NCBI GenBank assembly: GCA_900542615.1 | Contig: UQOG01000055.1 | Location: forward strand, 1 to 11,780 | Origin: an uncultured Eubacteriales bacterium | GTDB taxonomy: Bacteria > Bacillota > Clostridia > Christensenellales > CAG-138 | DNA length: 11,780 bases | Direction of reading: 5' to 3' | Shown here: one piece after another, positions 6,524 through 11,780 of the stretch | Numbering within the stretch: position 1 is the stretch's first letter | How the letters are laid out: each line of letters starts with the position of its first letter | Translations under genes and position numbers: made by a program | The notes under the pieces: generated by a model | Databases searched by the model: none | What the model saw: the letters and a program-made list of their open reading frames with translations, nothing else | What the model was told of the DNA's origin: nothing

Positions 6524-7492
6524 ATGAATCGATTCATTGTAGCCCAAAGCAAAGATCCTTACAAAAATCTTGCATTGGAAGCGTGGCTTTTCGAAAACGG
6601 CCGCCAAGATGTGTGGCTGTATTTGTGGCAGAACCAGCATACCGTGGTGATCGGCCGCAACCAGAACGCCTGGAAGGAATGCCGCCTATCCGCCCTGGAG
6701 GCGGACGGGGGCAAGCTGGCCCGCCGGGGCTCCGGCGGCGGGGCGGTCTATCACGATGTGGGCAACCTGAATTTTACCTTTATTTTACCCCGGGACGTCT
6801 ATGACCTGCGCCGGCAGCTGGGGGTCATCCTGGCGGCGATGGAGAGGCTGGGCATCCCGGCCCGCTTCACCGGCCGCAACGACCTGGTAACCCAGGACGG
6901 GGCCAAGTTTTCCGGCAACGCCTTTCAGTTTTCCGCCCACACCGCCCTGCACCACGGCACCATCCTGGTGGCGGCGGATATGGGCGCCCTTTCCAAATAT
7001 CTGGCCCCTTCCAAGGCCAAGTTAGCCGCCAAGGGGGTGGATAGCGTCCGCAGCCGGGTGTGCAACCTGAACACCCTGCGCCCCGGTCTCACCGTCCACC
7101 AGGTGGCCCAGGCGGTGGCTGCGGCCTTTGCCGGGGAATACGGCCCCTACCAGATCCAAGACCCCCAGGCCCTGGACCAAACGGCCCTTGCCGCCCTGGA
7201 AGCCCGCTTCGCCAGCTGGGAATGGCGCTTGGGCCGCCGGGCGGCCTTTGACGCCCAGCTGGAGACCCGTTTCCCCTGGGGGGAGGTCACCTTCCAGCTG
7301 GCCCTCCGGGACGGCCGGGTGCAAGAAGCCCACGTCTTTAGCGACGCCATGGACGCGGACTTCATCCAGGCCCTGGGCCCTTGCCTGACAGGCGCCCCCT
7401 ATCAGCCCCAAGCCCTGGCCGCCGCCGTTTCCCAGCTCCCCGGCCCGCTGGCCCAAGACCTAGCCCAGTGGCTCCAGACCCAAGCTTTATAA
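6524..7492 (+). CDS. lplA: Lipoate-protein ligase A
   Basis: Activates free lipoate with ATP to lipoyl-AMP and attaches it to a lysine of lipoyl-domain proteins such as GcvH or 2-oxoacid dehydrogenase E2, in the cytoplasm. The protein has 322 residues, with a large catalytic domain followed by the small C-terminal domain typical of LplA. The family signature RRGSGGGAVYHDVGNLNF lies at 67-84, KFSGNAFQ at 128-135 (Lys128 matching the active-site lysine), HHGTILV at 143-149 and VRSRVCNL at 175-182. The ATG at 6524 follows AAGGCAGG with 7-nt spacing. The gene diverges from glgB and is followed after 77 nt by the DUF1540 gene with no convincing terminator between, so the two may be cotranscribed. 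No lipoylated target protein is encoded in this window. Confidence 0.96.
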   Translation: MNRFIVAQSKDPYKNLALEAWLFENGRQDVWLYLWQNQHTVVIGRNQNAWKECRLSALEADGGKLARRGSGGGAVYHDVGNLNFTFILPRDVYDLRRQLGVILAAMERLGIPARFTGRNDLVTQDGAKFSGNAFQFSAHTALHHGTILVAADMGALSKYLAPSKAKLAAKGVDSVRSRVCNLNTLRPGLTVHQVAQAVAAAFAGEYGPYQIQDPQALDQTALAALEARFASWEWRLGRRAAFDAQLETRFPWGEVTFQLALRDGRVQEAHVFSDAMDADFIQALGPCLTGAPYQPQALAAAVSQLPGPLAQDLAQWLQTQAL

Positions 7493-7569
7493 AAATTTAC
7501 CAGGTTTTTCCCCGCATGGCCCCCTGCTTTTGGCGCCATACTAGGCTTACCAAAGACGAGGAGGTTCAT

Positions 7570-7746
7570 ATGATGACCAAGTCCAAGGCAGGCTGCCAAA
7601 CCATTGGCTGCCGTGTAGCCAGCTGCGCCTACAACAAAAGCGGGCACAGCTGTGATCTCGACTGTGTCGAGATCGCACCCCGCAGAGGCTGTCACTCCGG
7701 CGAAGCCTGCGATGAAAGCATCTGCGCCAGCTACAAAGCCCGCTGA
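7570..7746 (+). CDS. Small cysteine-rich DUF1540-type protein
   Basis: A 58-residue protein starting Met-Met at 7570; GAGGAGG lies 5 nt upstream, a strong ribosome binding site. It has eight cysteines (residues 9, 14, 19, 28, 32, 41, 47, 52). The pattern CxVxxCxYN, then G-x2-C, a VEI segment and a final C-x4-C-x2-Y/F resembles DUF1540 domains, which are common in clostridia and often occur as small stand-alone proteins. There is no signal peptide or membrane segment. The cysteines suggest metal binding, but no function is established for the family and I do not assign one. It lies downstream of lplA on the same strand and is followed by a strong terminator. SCIFF-type peptide was considered and does not fit: its cysteine spacing differs and no radical SAM maturase is adjacent. 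Confidence 0.85.
   Translation: MMTKSKAGCQTIGCRVASCAYNKSGHSCDLDCVEIAPRRGCHSGEACDESICASYKAR
7651..7677 (+). other. Intragenic 12-bp hairpin in the DUF1540 gene
   Basis: TGTGATCTCGAC, loop TGT, GTCGAGATCGCA. The inner 9 bp are perfectly complementary. The outer extension has one T/G position that pairs as a wobble in RNA. It covers codons 28-36 (Cys-Asp-Leu-Asp-Cys-Val-Glu-Ile-Ala). No U tract follows, so it is not a terminator. Confidence 0.7.
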
Positions 7747-7761
7747 CCCCGGGCAAACAGG

Positions 7762-7787
7762 AAAAAGCGGCTTTATGCCGCTTTTTT
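7762..7787. terminator. Bidirectional intrinsic terminator
   Basis: AAAAAGCGGC, loop TTTAT, GCCGCTTTTT, then further T-rich sequence to 7796. The stem is a perfect 10 bp with U tracts on both strands. It lies 15 nt after the DUF1540 stop. On the minus strand it can also stop transcription from fbp, whose coding sequence ends about 225 nt away, with no other good terminator between. Confidence 0.9.
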
Positions 7788-7796
7788 CCTTTTTTT

Positions 7797-7848
7797 CGGG
7801 GCGCCGCCCCGAACCCCGCCAGGGGCTCTGCCCCTGGACCCCGCGGGG
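7797..7848. repeat. Cluster of three GC-rich inverted repeats (REP-like intergenic element)
   Basis: Three hairpin-forming units in a row: CGGGGC-GCC-GCCCCG (7797-7811), CCAGGGGC-TCT-GCCCCTGG (7819-7837) and the palindrome CCCCGCGGGG (7839-7848). From memory, sequences of this GGGGCTCTGCCCCTGG kind occur many times between genes in GC-rich bacterial genomes. Only one copy is seen here, so the repetitive nature is inferred. Confidence 0.5.
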
Positions 7849-8011
7849 GGCTGCCTGCCCCCTTCCGCAGTTCGCAAAGGTCGTTGCGCGTCGCCGCCAA
7901 GGCGGCTTCCTCCAACTCCCTTGCTCACTGGGCTACCGCCGCAAGCCGCCCACAGCCGTTGTCGCGCGACTATCGCCGTGCGCGTAGCACCGCGTAGGAC
8001 CCGGGGGGGGA
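7849..8011. other. GC-rich intergenic spacer rich in short palindromes, no gene seen
   Basis: Contains GCCGCC-AA-GGCGGC (7893-7906), a TCGCGCGA palindrome and a run of eight G (8003-8010) just after the fbp stop. Reading frames through it have no ribosome binding site or recognisable domain. It may be the rest of the repeat element at 7797-7848. Confidence 0.4.
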
Positions 8012-9979
8012 TTATTTCCGTCTGCGGGGGGCGGGGGCGGTATTGGTTTTGATGCGGCCGCTGCGATAGGCCCGCAGGAGCTGCTGCAATTCATCGATGC
8101 GGGTGCGGATCTGGTCGCCGGTATCCGTATCCCCCACCAGCAGGCGTTGGGGCAGATTTTCCACGATAAAGGAATGGGAGGTGATATCCGTGCCCCGGCG
8201 TATGGCGTCCTCCTTGCCGGCGAAGGGCTCATGGGAGGCGATACGCATACCGTGGGAGCTGAAGAACATGGTATAGCCTGCAATGCCGGTCTGCTTCTGA
8301 TAGGCCCGGCAGAACCCGCCGTCGATGACCACCAGCCGGCCGCCGGCCTTGCGGGGGTCCTCCCCCTCCTTGACCCGCACGGGCATGTGGCCGTTGATGA
8401 CCCGGCTCCAGGGCTTGTGCAGGTCGAAGGCATCCAGCAGGGCCCGGCAGAAGGCTTCATCGTCATTGAAGCGGTAATAGGGGTTTTTCGGCTCTTTCCA
8501 GGTATCCTTGTCCTCGATCAGTGCCCGTTCAAAGGTGGCGATGTGATCCCGGCCAAAGATGGGGGAGTTGCGGCCGCACCACAGGAACCAGAGGAAATCG
8601 CTGCCCCGGCTCCGCTCCTCCTCGTCGGTGGAAAAGTAGCCTTGGCGGGCCAGCTGATCGGCAAAGTCCAGGAACGCCCGGCCCTTGAGGGTGTGGCCGT
8701 AGAAGGAGAAGGTTTGAAATTCCCCGTCTTCCGTACAGGGCACGCAGCCGTGGAACAACAGGTTGCCGTTATGCCGGCGGTAAAGGGAGCCGGCGCTGTA
8801 TAGGAACCGGACATGGGCCTGAAGCCGTTCGCTTTGGCGGAAGCTGGCGATCAGCTGTTCCATCAGGGCGTGCTCCTCGGGGGTCAAGGCGGCAGGGTCC
8901 TTGGGGTCCACGGTGGGGAAGGCCGTATCCCGCAGGGGATGGGCCGTCCCGTTGATTGTAAGGGTATGGTTCTCCCAATCCACCCGGCCCATCATGTCCC
9001 GGTCCGCCATATTGTATTCCGGCCGGCGGCGCACCAGCTGGCTTTCCAGCTTGAACTGGATGATGCTGATGGCTTTATGCATCCGGGAATACAGGGCCAG
9101 GTCCCGGGGCCGGAAGGCCTGCTCCGGCAGCTTGCGGGGATGGAATACCTCCGCATCGTCATATTGTTCGGTGGAGAATACCGCCAGGGGCAGCAGGTTG
9201 ATGCCATAGGAATCCTCCAGCATATCCAGGTTGTCGTATTGGACGCAGTTCTTCACCGCCGTGGCCACGCAAGCCGGATTCCCCGCCGCCGCGCCCATCC
9301 ATAATACGTCGTGGTTGCCCCACTGCAGATCCACGCTATGATGCTCCATCAGCCGGTCCAGGATCACGTCCGCGTGGGGGCCCCGGTCGAAAATATCTCC
9401 CACGATGTGCAAGGCGTCCACGCACATCCGCTTGATCAGGGTGCACAGCTGCTCGATCAGGGTATCCGCGCACCCCAGTTCCACCGCCGTGCGCAGAATG
9501 TTATCGTAATAGGCTTCCTTATTGATGCCCCGGGTGTTGATCATCTCCTCCATGATGTAGGCAAAATCCGGCGGCATGGCTTTGCGCACCTTGGAGCGGG
9601 AATATTTGGAGGTGGTGTACCGGGTCATCTGGATCAGCCGGTTGAAGATCACCCGGTACCAATCCGCCATGTCCCGATCTTGCTTTTTGATCATTTGCAG
9701 CGCTTCCTGGGGATAATAGATCAAAACCGCCAACTCCCGCCGGGCTTCCGTGGTGATGGAGCTTTCAAACAGCTCGTCGATCTTCTCGCAAATGGCCCCG
9801 GACCCGTTGTTCAGAATGTGCAAAAAAGCTTCGTGCTCCCCGTGGATGTCGCTCATGAAATGTTCCGTCCCCTTGGGCAGCTGCAAAATGGCGTTCAGGT
9901 TCATGATCTCCGCGCATACGCTCTGCACCGTGGGGAATTCCCGGCTCAACAGCTGCAAATACCGCAGCTCCATCTCCAT
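8012..9979 (-). CDS. fbp: Fructose-1,6-bisphosphatase, class III
   Basis: Hydrolyses fructose-1,6-bisphosphate to fructose-6-phosphate and phosphate in gluconeogenesis. The protein has 655 residues, close to the length of the Bacillus subtilis class III enzyme. It belongs to the metallophosphoesterase fold, not the classical class I FBPase fold. Metal-binding motifs are SDIHGEHEAF (43-52), GDIFDRGP (194-201), WGNHD (220-224) and the C-terminal NGHMP (529-533) and IDGGF (552-556). The start is the ATG at 9979 with GGAGGAG 7 nt upstream; a second in-frame ATG lies two codons on. The C-terminus ends in a short Pro/Arg-rich stretch. The gene diverges from the PPi-dependent phosphofructokinase gene across a shared AT-rich control region, which fits opposing roles at the same metabolic step. 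Transcription probably ends at 7762-7787. Confidence 0.96.
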   Translation of the reverse strand: MEMELRYLQLLSREFPTVQSVCAEIMNLNAILQLPKGTEHFMSDIHGEHEAFLHILNNGSGAICEKIDELFESSITTEARRELAVLIYYPQEALQMIKKQDRDMADWYRVIFNRLIQMTRYTTSKYSRSKVRKAMPPDFAYIMEEMINTRGINKEAYYDNILRTAVELGCADTLIEQLCTLIKRMCVDALHIVGDIFDRGPHADVILDRLMEHHSVDLQWGNHDVLWMGAAAGNPACVATAVKNCVQYDNLDMLEDSYGINLLPLAVFSTEQYDDAEVFHPRKLPEQAFRPRDLALYSRMHKAISIIQFKLESQLVRRRPEYNMADRDMMGRVDWENHTLTINGTAHPLRDTAFPTVDPKDPAALTPEEHALMEQLIASFRQSERLQAHVRFLYSAGSLYRRHNGNLLFHGCVPCTEDGEFQTFSFYGHTLKGRAFLDFADQLARQGYFSTDEEERSRGSDFLWFLWCGRNSPIFGRDHIATFERALIEDKDTWKEPKNPYYRFNDDEAFCRALLDAFDLHKPWSRVINGHMPVRVKEGEDPRKAGGRLVVIDGGFCRAYQKQTGIAGYTMFFSSHGMRIASHEPFAGKEDAIRRGTDITSHSFIVENLPQRLLVGDTDTGDQIRTRIDELQQLLRAYRSGRIKTNTAPAPRRRK

Positions 9980-10060
9980 AATCCTTCTCCTCCGTCAATA
10001 TATTTCTTAACGATTCTTTAGGCTGTGGCTTTTCCCATTTGATTTACTTATAACGACATC

Positions 10061-10089
10061 ATTATAACAAGAATAACGCCCCGAGAAAA
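10061..10089 (-). promoter_or_regulatory. Extended -10 promoter for fbp
   Basis: On the minus strand a perfect TATAAT (10066-10061) carries the extended -10 TGT directly before it. A weak TTTTCT -35 lies 17 bp upstream (10089-10084). The start near 10054 gives a leader of about 75 nt. A second -10-like TATAAG lies at 10052-10047. Confidence 0.55.
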
Positions 10090-10122
10090 GAGGGAATGAT
10101 AAAAAAACAACGATTTTACATA

Positions 10123-10139
10123 CGGGCAAAAAACCCGGT
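10123..10139. promoter_or_regulatory. Palindrome between the fbp and PPi-PFK promoters
   Basis: CGGG, CAAAAAA, CCCG at 10123-10137, with near-symmetric TA/T flanks to about 10139. It lies between the two divergent promoters. It could be an operator or a small hairpin. No known regulator motif is recognised. Confidence 0.3.
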
Positions 10140-10163
10140 AATTCCAGGAAGAATCGCGGTTTT

Positions 10164-10177
10164 CCGCTGTTCAGCGG
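10164..10177. promoter_or_regulatory. Operator-like palindrome CCGCTG-TT-CAGCGG
   Basis: Perfect 6-bp arms with a 2-bp centre, flanked by TTTT on the left and an A tract on the right. It overlaps the predicted -35 region (TGTTCA, 10168-10173) of the PPi-PFK promoter, where a bound repressor would block RNA polymerase. No U tract follows on either strand, so it is not a terminator. Confidence 0.4.
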
Positions 10178-10196
10178 GAAAAAAATGTGATATTAT
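10168..10196 (+). promoter_or_regulatory. Extended -10 promoter for the PPi-phosphofructokinase gene
   Basis: TGTTCA (10168-10173), 17 bp, TATTAT (10191-10196) with the extended -10 TGA directly before it. The start near 10203 gives a leader of about 100 nt. The leader holds competing small inverted repeats (GGAGC/GCTCC and TAGGA/TCCTA at 10216-10240) and the palindrome GGCCGCGGCC (10247-10256). The imperfect palindrome TGTGATATTATAACA (10186-10200, 7-bp arms, one mismatch) covers the -10 box. Confidence 0.5.
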
Positions 10197-10302
10197 AACA
10201 AAGGTTGCGGTTAAGGGAGCCTAGGAAAGCGGCGCTCCTATCTCAGGGCCGCGGCCATGGAAGGCATAAAAAGTATTTTTACATAAGCAAGGAGGATATA
10301 CC

Positions 10303-11550
10303 ATGGAAAATCAACTCAAAGGCGCAGCCATCATCGGGCAATCCGGCGGTCCCACCTCTGTGATCAACGCCAGCGCCTACGGCGTGATCCGCACTGCCCT
10401 GGACGATCCTAACATCACCAAGGTGTACGGCGCAGCCCACGGCATCCGCGGGGTGCTGGACGACGTGCTCTACGACATGGGGCAGGAGGACGCCAAGGAG
10501 CTGGAGCTGCTGCTGCACACCCCTTCTTCCGCCCTGGGTTCCGTCCGCTACAAGCTCAAGGACAGCGACGTGGATGATACGGATTACAAGCGCATCCTAG
10601 AAATCTTCAAAAAATACGATGTGCGGTATTTCTTCTACAATGGCGGCAACGACTCCATGGATACCTGCAACAAGATCTCCAAATATATGCAAAAGGTGGG
10701 CTATGCCTGCCGGATCATGGGCGTGCCCAAGACCATCGACAACGACCTGTGGGGCACCGACCATTGCCCTGGCTATGGTTCCGCCGCCAAGTTCGTAGCC
10801 ACCAGCTGCATGGAGATCTATCATGACGCCCGGGTCTATGATACGGGGATGATCTGCATCATCGAAATCATGGGCCGCCACGCAGGCTGGCTTACCGCCG
10901 CCTCCTCCCTGGCCACCGCCATGGGCTGCGGCCCAGACCTGATCTACCTGCCGGAGCGGGTTTTCGATATGGATACCTTCAAGGCGGATGTAAAGCGGGT
11001 CTTTGAAAAATCCGGCAAGTGCATCGTAGCCGTATCCGAAGGCGTGCACGACGCCTCCGGCAAGCTCATCGCCGAATACGGCGCGGACAACGCCCCTGTG
11101 GACGCCTTTGGCCACAAGCAGCTGGGCGGCCTGGCCGCTACCCTGGCCCATATCCTCCAGGATACGGTGAATACCAAGATCCGGCCCATCGAGCTGTCCC
11201 TGCTCCAGCGCTGCGCCGCCCATTGCGCCTCCGCTACCGACGTGCAGGAGGCCTTCCAGGCGGGCAAGGCGGCGGTGGAATGCGCGGTCAGCGGCATCAC
11301 CGACAAGATGGTGGGCTTTGCCCGGGAAACCGACGACCAGGGCAATTACCGCTGCGCCATCAAGCTGATGGACCTCACCGACGTGGCCAACACCGAAAAG
11401 AAGGTCCCCGATGCCTGGATCAACGCCGAAGGCAACGGCTTGCTGCCCGCCTTCCAGGATTACGCCCTGCCCCTGATCCAGGGCGAGCCGGAGCGTACCC
11501 TGGAAAACGGCCTGCCCCGCTTCGCCCACCTGAAGAAGATCCGGGCATAA
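10303..11550 (+). CDS. Pyrophosphate-dependent 6-phosphofructokinase (clade B2-like)
   Basis: Interconverts fructose-6-phosphate and fructose-1,6-bisphosphate, probably with pyrophosphate as phosphoryl donor, a reversible reaction. The protein has 415 residues; ATP-PFK of the PfkA type is about 320. Motifs are the N-terminal GQSGGPTSVINAS (12-24), GGNDS (114-118), VPKTIDNDL (141-149), CPGYGSAAK (155-163) and MGRHAGW (190-196). The residue matching Gly104 of E. coli PfkA is Asp117, and the Lys in PKTIDND (Lys143) is present. Both are the known markers of PPi rather than ATP use. Catalytic Asp146/Asp148 are intact. The start is the ATG at 10303 with AAGGAGG 7 nt upstream. The gene diverges from fbp. 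An ATP-dependent member with atypical motifs cannot be fully excluded from sequence alone. Confidence 0.92.
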   Translation: MENQLKGAAIIGQSGGPTSVINASAYGVIRTALDDPNITKVYGAAHGIRGVLDDVLYDMGQEDAKELELLLHTPSSALGSVRYKLKDSDVDDTDYKRILEIFKKYDVRYFFYNGGNDSMDTCNKISKYMQKVGYACRIMGVPKTIDNDLWGTDHCPGYGSAAKFVATSCMEIYHDARVYDTGMICIIEIMGRHAGWLTAASSLATAMGCGPDLIYLPERVFDMDTFKADVKRVFEKSGKCIVAVSEGVHDASGKLIAEYGADNAPVDAFGHKQLGGLAATLAHILQDTVNTKIRPIELSLLQRCAAHCASATDVQEAFQAGKAAVECAVSGITDKMVGFARETDDQGNYRCAIKLMDLTDVANTEKKVPDAWINAEGNGLLPAFQDYALPLIQGEPERTLENGLPRFAHLKKIRA

Positions 11551-11634
11551 CCAGGCCCTGCGCGGGCGGCGATATTCGCGCAACAGCGGCCGGGGTCGCC
11601 CTGGGGCGGTAGCCCGCGGCGGACGGATAAAGCC

Positions 11635-11663
11635 GCCCGGGCCCGTAGACCATGGGCCCGGGC
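11635..11663 (+). terminator. GC-rich hairpin downstream of the PPi-PFK gene
   Basis: GCCCGGGCCC, 9-nt loop, GGGCCCGGGC: perfect 10-bp arms followed by TTT, 85 nt past the stop codon. The U tract is short. An overlapping second pairing exists with CCCCGGGG (11668-11675). It resembles the hairpin after glgD (1944-1969), which suggests a genome-wide terminator style. The strand is inferred from context. Confidence 0.5.
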
Positions 11664-11713
11664 TTTGCCCCGGGGAACGCCAGCCCTTGGACGCCCCTTT
11701 CTCCCAACCTATA

Positions 11714-11734
11714 ACGCCGCCCCCCCCACGGCGT
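11714..11734. other. Small hairpin with an eight-cytosine loop
   Basis: ACGCCG, loop of eight C plus A, CGGCGT (6-bp arms) in the spacer after the PPi-PFK gene. From 11551 to the window end I see no gene, only these GC-rich inverted repeats. Confidence 0.4.
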
Positions 11735-11780
11735 CCTCCCGGCGGGGACAACGGGCGGCCAGGTCCGGCGGCGCCGGGGC

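Noticed and set aside
7493..7569. Separate promoter for the DUF1540 gene (CATACT at 7537-7542)
   Set aside because: No -35-like hexamer occurs at 16-18 bp and there is no extended -10, so readthrough from lplA is at least as likely.
7570..7746. SCIFF/ranthipeptide precursor
   Set aside because: The protein is Cys-rich and small, but its CxVxxCxYN pattern fits DUF1540. No radical SAM maturase or other RiPP gene is adjacent.
7547..7987. ORFs through the GC-rich spacer on both strands (7547-7915 minus, 7652-7987 plus)
   Set aside because: They cross the DUF1540 gene, the terminator and the palindromic repeats, have no ribosome binding site, and show the Gly/Pro/Arg-rich composition of translated repeats.
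10186..10201. Rex or CRP operator over the PPi-PFK -10 box
   Set aside because: The TGTGATA/TATAACA halves resemble such sites, but the 1-bp centre and the mismatch do not fit either consensus spacing. Kept only as an unnamed palindrome.
10597..11751. Minus-strand ORF of 384 codons antisense to the PPi-PFK gene
   Set aside because: The plus-strand frame has all PFK motifs and a strong ribosome binding site. The minus frame is Gly/His-rich without motifs.

Overview
No mobile element, phage gene, CRISPR array, tRNA or rRNA is visible, and I found no undescribed multi-gene system. This is a central-carbon storage locus of a GC-rich, Gram-positive anaerobe-type genome, most likely a clostridial member of the Bacillota (Oscillospiraceae/Ruminococcaceae-like). 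The taxonomic inference rests on the GlgC/GlgD pair, the class III fructose-1,6-bisphosphatase, the PPi-type phosphofructokinase, the DUF1540 protein and strong AGGAGG ribosome binding sites in a GC-rich background. The species cannot be named from the sequence.

Layout. Left, minus strand (37-6315): glycogen synthesis in the transcription order glgB, glgC, glgD, glgA. glgB/glgC overlap by 4 nt and glgC/glgD are 1 nt apart, so these three form a tight translational unit. glgA lies 282 nt further on, behind a GC-rich hairpin and its own promoter-like site. Middle, plus strand (6524-7746): lplA (lipoate-protein ligase) and a 58-residue, eight-cysteine DUF1540 protein, ending in a bidirectional terminator at 7762-7787. 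A GC-rich cluster of inverted repeats follows. Right: fbp (minus, 8012-9979) and a PPi-dependent phosphofructokinase gene (plus, 10303-11550) diverge from a 323-nt AT-rich control region.

How they work together. GlgC, with its non-catalytic-looking partner GlgD, makes ADP-glucose from glucose-1-phosphate. GlgA polymerises it and GlgB adds branches. Fbp and the PPi-PFK act on the fructose-6-phosphate/fructose-1,6-bisphosphate step that decides whether carbon flows to hexose phosphate and glycogen or to glycolysis. The locus thus pairs polymer storage with the main glycolytic/gluconeogenic switch. lplA and the DUF1540 gene have no obvious tie to glycogen.

Points worth a second look: a Lys/Ala/Pro-rich extension of about 87 residues on GlgA; a matching basic, Pro-rich tail on GlgB; face-to-face promoters between glgB and lplA whose -10 boxes form an 8-bp inverted repeat; a near-perfect 12-bp hairpin inside the DUF1540 coding sequence; and palindromes overlapping the PPi-PFK promoter.
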